A stretch of 64,000 nucleotides of DNA from Pseudobdellovibrionaceae bacterium (GTDB taxonomy: Bacteria > Bdellovibrionota > Bdellovibrionia > Bdellovibrionales > UBA1609): contig JAMLIO010000001.1 in assembly GCA_023954155.1 (NCBI GenBank), positions 1-64,000 of the forward strand. Reading direction: 5' to 3'. Both the position numbers and the translations under genes were made by a program. Below the pieces are notes generated by a model. That model did no database searches. It saw only the letters and a program-made list of their open reading frames with translations, and had not been told where the DNA came from. Positions 7,914 through 15,137 of the stretch are shown piece by piece (the first letter of the stretch is position 1; each line of letters opens with the position of its first letter).

Positions 7914-7967
7914 TTAATTGCACCCTTCCGTTCCTAGAAGGGTGCCACGTTTATCATATATTAACAT
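7914..7967 (-). CDS. 17-residue micro-ORF in a compact structured transcript
   Basis: The ORF encodes MLIYDKRGTLLGTEGCN. ATG 7967 is preceded by the near-perfect ribosome binding site AGGAGGTGG (7973-7981). A -10 box TATACT lies at 8011-8006, which places the start of transcription near 7999, exactly at a small hairpin (GACTT/AAGTC). The second half of the ORF forms a perfect 9-bp stem, GCACCCTTC with GAAGGGTGC (7945-7937 and 7928-7920), and the terminator follows within 10 bases of the stop. The whole unit is about 118 nt with no gene after it. It may be a peptide gene, a small RNA, or both; no family is known to me. Confidence 0.6.
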   Translation of the reverse strand: MLIYDKRGTLLGTEGCN

Positions 7968-8005
7968 GGGCACCACCTCCTCTCTGACTTGAGAAAGTCA
8001 AACAC

Positions 8006-8011
8006 AGTATA
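8006..8011 (-). promoter_or_regulatory. -10 box of the 118-nt minus-strand unit
   Basis: TATACT on the minus strand, six bases before a G at 7999 that would be a normal +1. No good -35 hexamer at 17 bp spacing was seen; upstream sequence is A/T-rich. Confidence 0.5.
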
Positions 8012-8309
8012 GGAGATATCGTTATTTTTTAAAAATCGTATTTTTTTGTTCTAGGATTAAGATTTTCTTATAGACAAATTCTGTCCCTATATCTCACAGA
8101 TAAAATACTAATATCCCTTATAGATTTAAATTTAACTCTGGTTCGTGAAATAGAGGCTGTAAATAATATATCAAAAAATAATCTAATTTTTAGATAGGTC
8201 CTTTTATTTCAGTCCGCAGCAGAGCATCACCAAGAACTCTCTATTCATCAAACCTTTTGTCTACTATAATTAAATCTATTGTTTAAAAAAAAAATTTAAA
8301 GGAGACGTT
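8012..8309. other. A+T-rich intergenic region
   Basis: No supported gene. It separates the minus-strand 118-nt unit from the GFA gene and should carry promoters for both directions. Very A+T rich with many A and T runs. Confidence 0.4.
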
Positions 8310-8726
8310 ATGACAAAAGAAGCTACAGGCACATGCCTATGTGGAAAGATCACTCTTAAAGCCAAACAAATGAACACCTCTCTGGGAGCGTGCCATTGTG
8401 CTACATGCAGAAAATGGACTGGTGGTCCTTTTTTAGCCGTGGACTGCGGTTCTAGCGTCAATGTGCAAGGTGAAGAGTTCTTAAGTGTTTACAATTCCTC
8501 AGACTGGGGTGAACGCGCTTTTTGCAAAAGCTGTGGAACAATTTTGTTTTTTAGATTGAAAGACCACAGCTTTTATTCTGTTTCTGCTGAACTGTTTAAC
8601 GAACCCGAACTCAAGTTTGAAACACAAATCTTTATTGATAGCAAACCTGACTATTATGAATTTGCAAACCCTACTAAGAATATGACAGGCGAAGAGGTGT
8701 TTGCGGCTTTTGCACCTAAAAGCTAA
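8310..8726 (+). CDS. GFA (CENP-V/GFA domain) family protein
   Basis: 138 residues, complete GFA domain. Zinc-ligand cysteines are visible: CLCG near residue 8, the ACHCATCRKWTG motif near 30-41 and CKSCGT near 75-80. The family includes bacterial glutathione-dependent formaldehyde-activating enzymes, but most members have no proven reaction. Cytoplasmic. A good AAGGAG site precedes the ATG. The next gene is convergent. Confidence 0.9.
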   Translation: MTKEATGTCLCGKITLKAKQMNTSLGACHCATCRKWTGGPFLAVDCGSSVNVQGEEFLSVYNSSDWGERAFCKSCGTILFFRLKDHSFYSVSAELFNEPELKFETQIFIDSKPDYYEFANPTKNMTGEEVFAAFAPKS

Positions 8727-8744
8727 CAGCCCTTTAATCTATCC

Positions 8745-9716
8745 CTACGCTTCAACCGTGTAGTGGCAAGACTCACATACAAACTTGTAACCTATATTTT
8801 GGTAAATCTTATTGGAGGTGGGGTTAGAAAGATCAGTGTAAAGACAGACTTGCTTTTTCCCTTCAGCAAGCACAAGTTCCGTCAACCGAGCTGTCACTAT
8901 AGAACCATACCCTTGGCCTCTGAAGGCCTTGGGAGTAAAAACCAAATTTACACTGCATGAGGTTTCAATGTCTCGGCCTTTAGATGCCATTGAAACAAGC
9001 TCTTGACCCTTTTCTAAAACATAAATCATGCCTTTAGAAATTCTAGCTTGAGCCACTTCATGTCCATCAATAGGCGGATCATGAGGAACTACCTCCTGAT
9101 GGAAGTCCTCAATCCATGTCGCAAGAATAGGGATGTCTTTTTCTGTAGCCACACGAAATTGAGTCTGCTGCCAAACACCTAGCGTATGCGGTGACGGTGA
9201 CGGTGACGGTGACGGTGACGGTGACGGTGACGGTGACGGTGACGGTGACGGTGACGGTGACGGTGACGGTGACGGTGACGGTGACGGTGACGGTGTGAAA
9301 CCTACAGGCACTTCGACTTTACTGCAAGAATAAATTCCCTGTTTCATACTGCACTTAAATTTTACGCCTTGGGTTTCAAACATAAGGCGATAAACATCTG
9401 CCGTTTTTCGCTCTGCTACAATTCCGCTGATGCGAATTCCGCTTTTGCAAAATTCATCAAATAAAGTCTGTGCTACCTTCAAATCAGATACGGACGAAGG
9501 GAGGAAATTATAATTTGTAAGATATTGGCTTACGACCAACGTTCCCACACACTCTTGTCCCACAATCATTGCACTTTGATATACACAGTTTGTAGGGTCA
9601 TCTTTAAAATGATATGAAAGCCCTACGCTCAGACTGTTCTCCGCTTCGCACCGCTTTAGAAAAGAACTGGCCTCGTCCCAAAACTCAAAAGCATTCTGAT
9701 AAACTTTGTGGTGCAT
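8745..9716 (-). CDS. Tandem GNAT-type acetyltransferase with (Ser-Pro)n linker
   Basis: 323 residues in three parts. Residues about 1-145 look like a degenerate acetyltransferase domain (FLKRCEAENSLSVGL is typical of the start of tandem GNAT proteins). A pure Ser-Pro repeat of about 17 units follows. Residues about 185-323 are a canonical GNAT domain with the acetyl-CoA loop FRGQGYGSIV and NKIYQNIGYKFV. It should transfer an acetyl group from acetyl-CoA to an unknown acceptor in the cytoplasm. The linker is encoded by a near-perfect 6-bp tandem repeat whose copy number can change without frameshift. It lies 5 bases downstream of the small secreted protein gene. Confidence 0.88.
   Translation of the reverse strand: MHHKVYQNAFEFWDEASSFLKRCEAENSLSVGLSYHFKDDPTNCVYQSAMIVGQECVGTLVVSQYLTNYNFLPSSVSDLKVAQTLFDEFCKSGIRISGIVAERKTADVYRLMFETQGVKFKCSMKQGIYSCSKVEVPVGFTPSPSPSPSPSPSPSPSPSPSPSPSPSPSPSPSPSPHTLGVWQQTQFRVATEKDIPILATWIEDFHQEVVPHDPPIDGHEVAQARISKGMIYVLEKGQELVSMASKGRDIETSCSVNLVFTPKAFRGQGYGSIVTARLTELVLAEGKKQVCLYTDLSNPTSNKIYQNIGYKFVCESCHYTVEA
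9190..9294. repeat. Hexanucleotide tandem repeat (GGTGAC)n
   Basis: About 17.5 uninterrupted copies of GGTGAC on the plus strand, coding for Ser-Pro dipeptides on the minus strand. No point substitution is visible in the array, which argues for recent expansion or ongoing slippage. Confidence 0.97.
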
Positions 9717-9721
9717 GGATT

Positions 9722-10012
9722 TTATTCTAATTCCAGATCAATATCGCAGCTATACTTTTCTAACTGCCTAGCGGTATCAAATAGATATTTACCCAATAAG
9801 TCTAGAAGTTCGACTTTACGATTTAAATCTTCCAACGACCAATGAGGACCGCTTTGAATTTCTTGAGCCAATTCTTGGTGTTTTTTAAAAGTCTCTACGT
9901 AATATGTAGACAAAACTTCACAGATCTCATCTGTCGTAGCGGCACTGTTTTTTGCCAAAGATGGCACAGAGGAAAATATTAAAAAGACACAAATCCAAAG
10001 TTTTTGTACCAT
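9722..10012 (-). CDS. Small secreted hypothetical protein
   Basis: 96 residues with a signal peptide (cleavage near SLA|KNSA). The mature part is acidic and mostly helical (EVLSTYYVETFKKHQELAQ...LLDLLGKYLF), with two cysteines. No family recognised. AGGAGTAGGAT upstream is a reasonable ribosome binding site. The acetyltransferase gene follows by 5 bases, so the two likely share a transcript. Confidence 0.7.
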   Translation of the reverse strand: MVQKLWICVFLIFSSVPSLAKNSAATTDEICEVLSTYYVETFKKHQELAQEIQSGPHWSLEDLNRKVELLDLLGKYLFDTARQLEKYSCDIDLELE

Positions 10013-10120
10013 CCAAGTATCCTACTCCTGATGAGATACACTATCAAAGCACGGTGTTTAAAGAGCGAAAGGAAAGGGTTTACCCCGCCAAACCAAGGCT
10101 ACACCTCATTCAGTGACGTT

Positions 10121-10156
10121 AAAAATAACCACCTTTCAAAAATCGTGGTTATTTTT
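10121..10156 (-). terminator. Terminator of the GDYXXLXY/DUF2157 operon
   Basis: AAAAATAACCAC pairs with GTGGTTATTTTT across a 12-base loop. With A run and T run on both sides it can act in either direction; it lies 30 bases after the stop of the minus-strand gene at 10187. Confidence 0.8.
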
Positions 10157-10186
10157 GATGTTTCCAAAAAAATACTGACTTTGCAC

Positions 10187-10723
10187 TTACTCTTGATCTT
10201 GAGGAGCGGACTCTTTATGGTCTCGTTTCTTGCGAACCCATTCTTTAAAAGGAAGGTCTTCAATAAGCAGGTCTGTCACCATGCCTGTTCCATTTTTTTG
10301 TATGGTGACATTGATCTTTCCCTGGCCATCGCGGACAGCCATATCTAGGTCTTTGGCTAAATTTTCTGGAATATAAAACCTTTCTATACCCGCTTCAAAT
10401 CTTCCATGTTTACAAATCCCTTTAAGATACAGATCACAGCCCTTGAGTTCCTTGGAGTTAGTTGTGAATTTTCTGTTTCCAGAAAGACATATAAATGCAC
10501 TCTCATTCGTATTCCACATACGACAAATATGAGCAGGATCAATTTCATAGTCCACACGATAAGTAATATAATGTCCCGATAGAAGATCCCGAGGATCATA
10601 TCCCAAAATTTTCAACGTGACCTTACCACCGCTTTCAATATTCAAATGATGTTTAATCACCATCCCTAATAAAACTAGAATTGGAAAAAGGATTCCCACA
10701 ATTAAATATTTTGAATTATTCAT
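10187..10723 (-). CDS. GDYXXLXY-domain protein
   Basis: 178 residues. One N-terminal membrane helix (YLIVGILFPILVLLGMVI) and an extracytoplasmic domain opening with GYDPRDLLSGHYITYRVDYEI, which fits the GDYXXLXY family signature. Three or four cysteines are present (IC, FIC, GC, GIC). The start overlaps the end of the DUF2157 gene by 8 bases; DUF2157/DUF4401 membrane proteins and GDYXXLXY proteins are usual operon partners. The biochemical role of the pair is unknown. Confidence 0.87.
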   Translation of the reverse strand: MNNSKYLIVGILFPILVLLGMVIKHHLNIESGGKVTLKILGYDPRDLLSGHYITYRVDYEIDPAHICRMWNTNESAFICLSGNRKFTTNSKELKGCDLYLKGICKHGRFEAGIERFYIPENLAKDLDMAVRDGQGKINVTIQKNGTGMVTDLLIEDLPFKEWVRKKRDHKESAPQDQE

Positions 10724-11879
10724 TTAAAAGCCATCCTTGAACGCGTGTTGTAAATTTTGAACTTTGTTTGGTCCATAAATAAGCCAGTAAGAGAACCACA
10801 ATCCCTGATGAGATCAATCCCAAGCCCGTAGTTGCCAAACCCCCTAATGCCTGAACGTAAAGGATAAAGATTCTGATGCCTATCAAGGCGACCACACAAT
10901 TAAACGCTCTGGTGTATTTCAAAGAAATAAAATATAAGCCAAGCAGAACAAGCATCAACAAGGTAAAAAGGGCCGTCACCATAGACACCCAAGTAGCTAC
11001 GGGCTCCAACGTGTACGCTGTGACATCTTTGGCAAGAACTACTGAATTAGACATATGAAACAAAAACATTAAAAGGTAAGTGAGTAAAAGAAAATATTTG
11101 AGTCGCTTTTGAATCAAGCCGTTATAAGTCGACTTATAAATGAGACCATACAACGCCAAAGCCGCGACTAATAATAGTGGCCAATGATCATTACTATGTA
11201 GACGGTAAGAGCCATAAGACTCAAGCGAAAACACACTAAGAAGAGATGAAAACATCAAACCCGCAGTATGAGCTTTTGCCCACACGGGAAGCTTGAGATA
11301 CTTTGCCCCTTCGACCAGTGAAACAAAAATTAAAGTGATGGTCACAAACGTAAATGTATAGTCTAACCCCCAACCTTTGGCGTTTGTGAAAAGATCTATA
11401 AGTGTAACCAAAAGTCCAAGGGACCAAACCACTGGCAAAAAAATGGTTCTTGCATATCTCACCGTCGGGATGGTGATCAGAGTCCATAAGCCTAGTCCTT
11501 GAAATATCTCTCCTTTTAAATGATAAATTTGAGACGTCAGACCAATGGTCGCTAAACAGTGAATGGCAAAGATAAACAAGGCCGATTCAAAATAAGCAGG
11601 TTTATCTTTGGTGTAGAAGAAGTACACGCCATACCCAAAAGCACTTAAAAGCAAGAAGTTAAATACCAACTTTACTGTATCAGGGATCTCTGCCCAATTG
11701 GCCGCAATAACAGAAATGATCCCAAGTCCGATACAAAGAGCACCTAAGACAAGCACAGAAGTGAGAACCCACGACGCTTTCGGTTTCCCGTCTTCATAGT
11801 TCTTAATACCTAAGAGCTGATCCTCACTGATCAGACCCTTTTCCTTCCACTCTTGAAGTTGTTTGAATAGTTTGGACAT
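10716..11879 (-). CDS. DUF2157 multi-pass membrane protein
   Basis: 387 residues. A short cytoplasmic N-terminus (QLQEWKEKGLISEDQ) is followed by about ten hydrophobic segments. The N-terminal helix plus VLTSVLVLGALCIGLGIISVIAANW is characteristic of DUF2157. Inner-membrane protein of unknown activity; family members always seem to sit beside GDYXXLXY proteins, as here. AAGGAA ribosome binding site seven bases upstream. Confidence 0.87.
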   Translation of the reverse strand: MSKLFKQLQEWKEKGLISEDQLLGIKNYEDGKPKASWVLTSVLVLGALCIGLGIISVIAANWAEIPDTVKLVFNFLLLSAFGYGVYFFYTKDKPAYFESALFIFAIHCLATIGLTSQIYHLKGEIFQGLGLWTLITIPTVRYARTIFLPVVWSLGLLVTLIDLFTNAKGWGLDYTFTFVTITLIFVSLVEGAKYLKLPVWAKAHTAGLMFSSLLSVFSLESYGSYRLHSNDHWPLLLVAALALYGLIYKSTYNGLIQKRLKYFLLLTYLLMFLFHMSNSVVLAKDVTAYTLEPVATWVSMVTALFTLLMLVLLGLYFISLKYTRAFNCVVALIGIRIFILYVQALGGLATTGLGLISSGIVVLLLAYLWTKQSSKFTTRVQGWLLNE

Positions 11880-12009
11880 GGATGTTCCTTAATTTGCTAA
11901 TCTATTGGATCTCTTTACTATACAAAAAGCATATCCAAGTAAATCTACAGATTCCACTATTCCATCATCTTAACTCATCGCAACCACGAAAAACGGACCG
12001 TTAGTTTTC

Positions 12010-12357
12010 TTACAACAGTTCTTTGATCTTTTCGAGGGGGCGGCCGATGATGGCTTTGTTGTGGTGGATGACTATGGGACGCTCTAGAAGGTTTGGATGC
12101 TTGGCTAAGTTTTTGGCGATAACTGAGGCGTTTGAAAGATCAAACTTGAGTTCTTTGTATTTGTCCTCTTTTAGACGAACTAGGTCTTTGGGTTCGTCTT
12201 GCTGAAGTTGATCCATTAGGGTCAGCAATTCTTTTTCGGTTAAAGGCGTCTTTAAATACTCTACGACTTCAAACTTCACTTGAGCCTCTTCTAGCATTTT
12301 TAAAGCTTCACGGCTTTTACTACATTTAGGATTATGTAAAATTTTATAATTGCTCAT
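12010..12357 (-). CDS. ArsC/Spx-family arsenate reductase-like protein
   Basis: 115 residues from ATG 12357. The thioredoxin-like fold begins YKILHNPKCSKSREAL with the single catalytic cysteine of glutaredoxin-dependent arsenate reductases. LVRLKE and the C-terminal NLLERPIVI...AIIGRP segment supply the conserved arginines. Likely reduces arsenate using glutathione/glutaredoxin, though YfgD-type homologues may have other roles. The frame is open 10 codons further upstream, but GAGGAG lies six bases before ATG 12357, which decides the start. No other ars genes are nearby. Confidence 0.88.
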   Translation of the reverse strand: MSNYKILHNPKCSKSREALKMLEEAQVKFEVVEYLKTPLTEKELLTLMDQLQQDEPKDLVRLKEDKYKELKFDLSNASVIAKNLAKHPNLLERPIVIHHNKAIIGRPLEKIKELL

Positions 12358-12461
12358 GGTTTTCTCCTCTTTAGCTCCTGCTGTCACAAAACTTCCCGTA
12401 TCTTAAAAATTTAGGTTAGACTTTAAGAGCAGTCTACTCTAAGATTTAGCATTGAGTAGTT

Positions 12462-13892
12462 ATGAAGTATCTATTTTTTGCCCTTTTTATTTTTTCTATA
12501 ATACCAAATGGATCCTACGCCTTTAGTCCAGCTCCAGCCGACTTTTACTACGCCAAGAATGGCAAAGTCTTTTTTGAAAATACAGAAACCACTGCTCACC
12601 TTGCAAGCTTTAGTGTTTTGCATCCCAGCGAATACTTTGCAAAAGATCAAGAGCATATTTATTTCAAAGGAAAAAGCATTCCCGATGTTTCTGCTGAAAA
12701 CTTTAAGGCCACCTATGATCTAGTCGGAACTGATGGAAAAACTGTCATCCTGTTAGATCACACCAACCCATTGGGATATTCCGTTCAAACATTTCAAGAC
12801 TTTAAAATACTCTCAGATCATTACTACGTCGGTGATGGTCAAATGTATTTTTTAAAGGTCAGAGAGCCTTATAATGGTTCTTTAAAGCGGGCCGAGCTTG
12901 TAGCCGTACCAAAAGTCACTCCTGAAAATTTTCTTCTGGTTTATAAAAAAACAGGGCAAGACATTTCTGATGTCTTTAATGTGATTGCCACTACAGATTC
13001 ACACTTTATGGTCTGTGAACACTCTCATCCATTAAAAAAATCTCTGGGCCCCGTTCAAATTCTAAGCTCAGAAAAAGAAATTGGAACTTATTTTAGTGCC
13101 AACAAGCAGGTGTATTATGTGCATGGTTGCAAACTGACTTTGGTCAAAGATGCCACGCCTCAAAACTTTAAGATTCTTACTCCACTGATCGCCACCGATG
13201 GGAAACGTTTTCTTAAATACGGAGAACCCCTTGAGTTCACTTACAAAGGACAAGCTATCAAACCCAATGTGAAAGAGTTTCTCGTGATTGAAAAAGTATG
13301 GGGAAAATATCAAGATTCACTGTACTATATTTTTGAGGGACAGTTTCAAGAGTATAAGAATGTAGATTTTAAGACTTTTGAAATTTTAAGAAACTACTGC
13401 AAAGAGGGCATAGGCTGTATCCACTTGGCACAAGATTCACGACACTATTTTTATAGAAGCGGCCAAAGCCTGATCGACTCTGATGATGCCAATATCACCT
13501 ATGTCATGCAAAAGTACCCCAATCATAGAAAAGCGGTGTACTTATATGGACTGCTCTTAGATAAGGTGGACCCTGATACTTATCGCTCTTTAGATTCTTC
13601 ACGTTATGGAGTCGACGCAAACTCTTTGTATTACAATAATGTTCCCGTACAAGGAGCCGACATTAAAAGTCTTACGGTTTTAGATCATGGTTATGCTAAA
13701 GATCAATTCAGCGTGTACTTACATGGACGTAAGATCATCAGTGCTGACGCTTTTTCTTTCAAAAGACGTTTTGGAAAGTTCAGTGACCGCTCCACTTCAA
13801 CCAAACAAAAGATCTGGGAAGACAAACGGTACTACTTTAATCAAGATGGCAAGATTGTGAGCAAGAAAACCCCACCTTCAGAACAGTCTTAA
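12462..13892 (+). CDS. DKNYY-family exported protein
   Basis: 476 residues with a signal peptide (cleavage near SYA|FSP). The mature protein is a string of DKNYY-like units, each a short beta hairpin of the type AKNGKVFFE, AKDQEHIYFKGK, ATDGKRFLKYGE, QDSRHYFYRSGQ, DANSLYYNNVPV, KDQFSVYLHGRK and EDKRYYFNQDGK. Such repeats are thought to form an extended beta-sheet scaffold on the cell surface or in the periplasm; no enzyme function is known. Its stop codon shares bases with the stop of the convergent arfB gene. Confidence 0.88.
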   Translation: MKYLFFALFIFSIIPNGSYAFSPAPADFYYAKNGKVFFENTETTAHLASFSVLHPSEYFAKDQEHIYFKGKSIPDVSAENFKATYDLVGTDGKTVILLDHTNPLGYSVQTFQDFKILSDHYYVGDGQMYFLKVREPYNGSLKRAELVAVPKVTPENFLLVYKKTGQDISDVFNVIATTDSHFMVCEHSHPLKKSLGPVQILSSEKEIGTYFSANKQVYYVHGCKLTLVKDATPQNFKILTPLIATDGKRFLKYGEPLEFTYKGQAIKPNVKEFLVIEKVWGKYQDSLYYIFEGQFQEYKNVDFKTFEILRNYCKEGIGCIHLAQDSRHYFYRSGQSLIDSDDANITYVMQKYPNHRKAVYLYGLLLDKVDPDTYRSLDSSRYGVDANSLYYNNVPVQGADIKSLTVLDHGYAKDQFSVYLHGRKIISADAFSFKRRFGKFSDRSTSTKQKIWEDKRYYFNQDGKIVSKKTPPSEQS

Positions 13893-14293
13893 AGTTTGAC
13901 CTTCTGCCTTGCCTTCTTAATTTCACCTCTTTGTTTTTTACTCTCTACCCGTTTGATCTGACTCGATTTAGTCGGTTTTGTTTTTTTGCGGGCCTTGGGT
14001 TTATGCAAAGCTTTTGCAATCAAAAATTGCAACTTCTCTAAACAGCGTGATTTGTTTCTCTCAAGGTCTCGAAATTCATCGCTCCTTAAGTACAACTCTC
14101 CTTTTTGATTGATATAAGAGTCTAGCTTTTCAAGAATTCTTATCTTTTGTTCTTCAGTGAAAGACTCGGAGCTTTCCACATGCCATGTCAGTTGCGCCGC
14201 AGAGCTGACCTTGTTCACATTTTGACCACCAGGGCCTCGACTTCTGGTTGCGACAAATTTGATCTCTTTAAGTTGTGGCAGTTGTGACACCAT
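13889..14293 (-). CDS. arfB: Peptidyl-tRNA hydrolase ArfB (YaeJ)
   Basis: 134 residues. The class I release-factor-like domain carries the catalytic GGQ at residues 22-24 (SRGPGGQNVNKVSSA). A basic, lysine-rich C-terminal tail (KARKKTKPTKSSQIKRVESK) is the part that enters the empty mRNA channel. It hydrolyses peptidyl-tRNA on ribosomes stalled without a stop codon, a backup to tmRNA, which is also encoded in this window. Length is normal for the family. AGAGGGA serves as ribosome binding site. Confidence 0.93.
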   Translation of the reverse strand: MVSQLPQLKEIKFVATRSRGPGGQNVNKVSSAAQLTWHVESSESFTEEQKIRILEKLDSYINQKGELYLRSDEFRDLERNKSRCLEKLQFLIAKALHKPKARKKTKPTKSSQIKRVESKKQRGEIKKARQKVKL

Positions 14294-14483
14294 CTCTGTT
14301 CCCTCTAAGTCTACATTCTATCTCTTTTTTGTATCTGAACACATACGCACCCGAACTAGACTCTACTAAAGCTCAGTCATCGTCACGTTGACCAAACAAA
14401 AGTCGAGGGTTTACAATACGTTAAAGACTTCCGATAAAGGGTATTGAATGTAAACCCACACTTATCGAGTCAGGGAGGGACAT

Positions 14484-14957
14484 ATGAAATTTTTGATTCC
14501 TGTTTTGATGCTTGCGACATTATTCTCTCAACACAGTTTCGCCCAAGTGGTTGTAGAAGATGGTTTTAAATTTGGTACGCCCAGAGAAGGTGAAGAATTC
14601 GATGCTCCCGCCCAAAAGGCCACAGAATCTATTGACTGGCCTATTGATGACAATGAACTGCGAGTGACTGAAGTTAAATTTACAAAGAAAGCTAAAACCA
14701 AATGGCACCGCAATAAAGGACCTAAATACTTAATCACAACTGACGGTACTGGAGAGATTGAGTGGTACAACTCAGGTGGACAATTGCTATCTAAAAAAAT
14801 TGGCAAATCAGGACGTGTTTACATCCCCGCCCACGTCTGTCATCGTCATGGATCAGATGGAAAGGTCCTCTCACAAATCGTAGTCACTACTGCCGAAACC
14901 AAATGGGATGAGTGCCATGAAGAATTCATTCCCCAAGGCGGCGGAGCGGGTAAATAA
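14484..14957 (+). CDS. Secreted cupin-like protein
   Basis: 157 residues with a signal peptide (cleavage near SFA|QVV). The mature domain shows the cupin pattern: motif 1 TKWHRNKGPKYLITTDGTG and motif 2 GRVYIPAHVCHRHG, which supply possible metal-binding histidines and a cysteine. Periplasmic or secreted; substrate unknown. Two more cysteines (ECHEE, VCHR) could bond. A strong GGGAGG site precedes the start. Apparently monocistronic. Confidence 0.78.
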   Translation: MKFLIPVLMLATLFSQHSFAQVVVEDGFKFGTPREGEEFDAPAQKATESIDWPIDDNELRVTEVKFTKKAKTKWHRNKGPKYLITTDGTGEIEWYNSGGQLLSKKIGKSGRVYIPAHVCHRHGSDGKVLSQIVVTTAETKWDECHEEFIPQGGGAGK

Positions 14958-15137
14958 CTCAAACTCACAGACAAATTTTGTCATTCCTAGCTTAAACCAA
15001 AGGCCGCAAAACGCTCAAAGGTGGCCTTGAGAACCTCTGTAAACCCCTGATTATTCCTCTCTTTTCGAATATGCTGCCCACTGACCACAGCTACAGGTGG
15101 GCACCCTTCTTGCTTTTAATCTCTTCAGAGCAAAATT

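Noticed and set aside
10004-10348. 114-aa plus-strand ORF
   Set aside because: Its second half is antisense to the GDYXXLXY gene and it spans the terminator hairpin at 10121-10156; no ribosome site.
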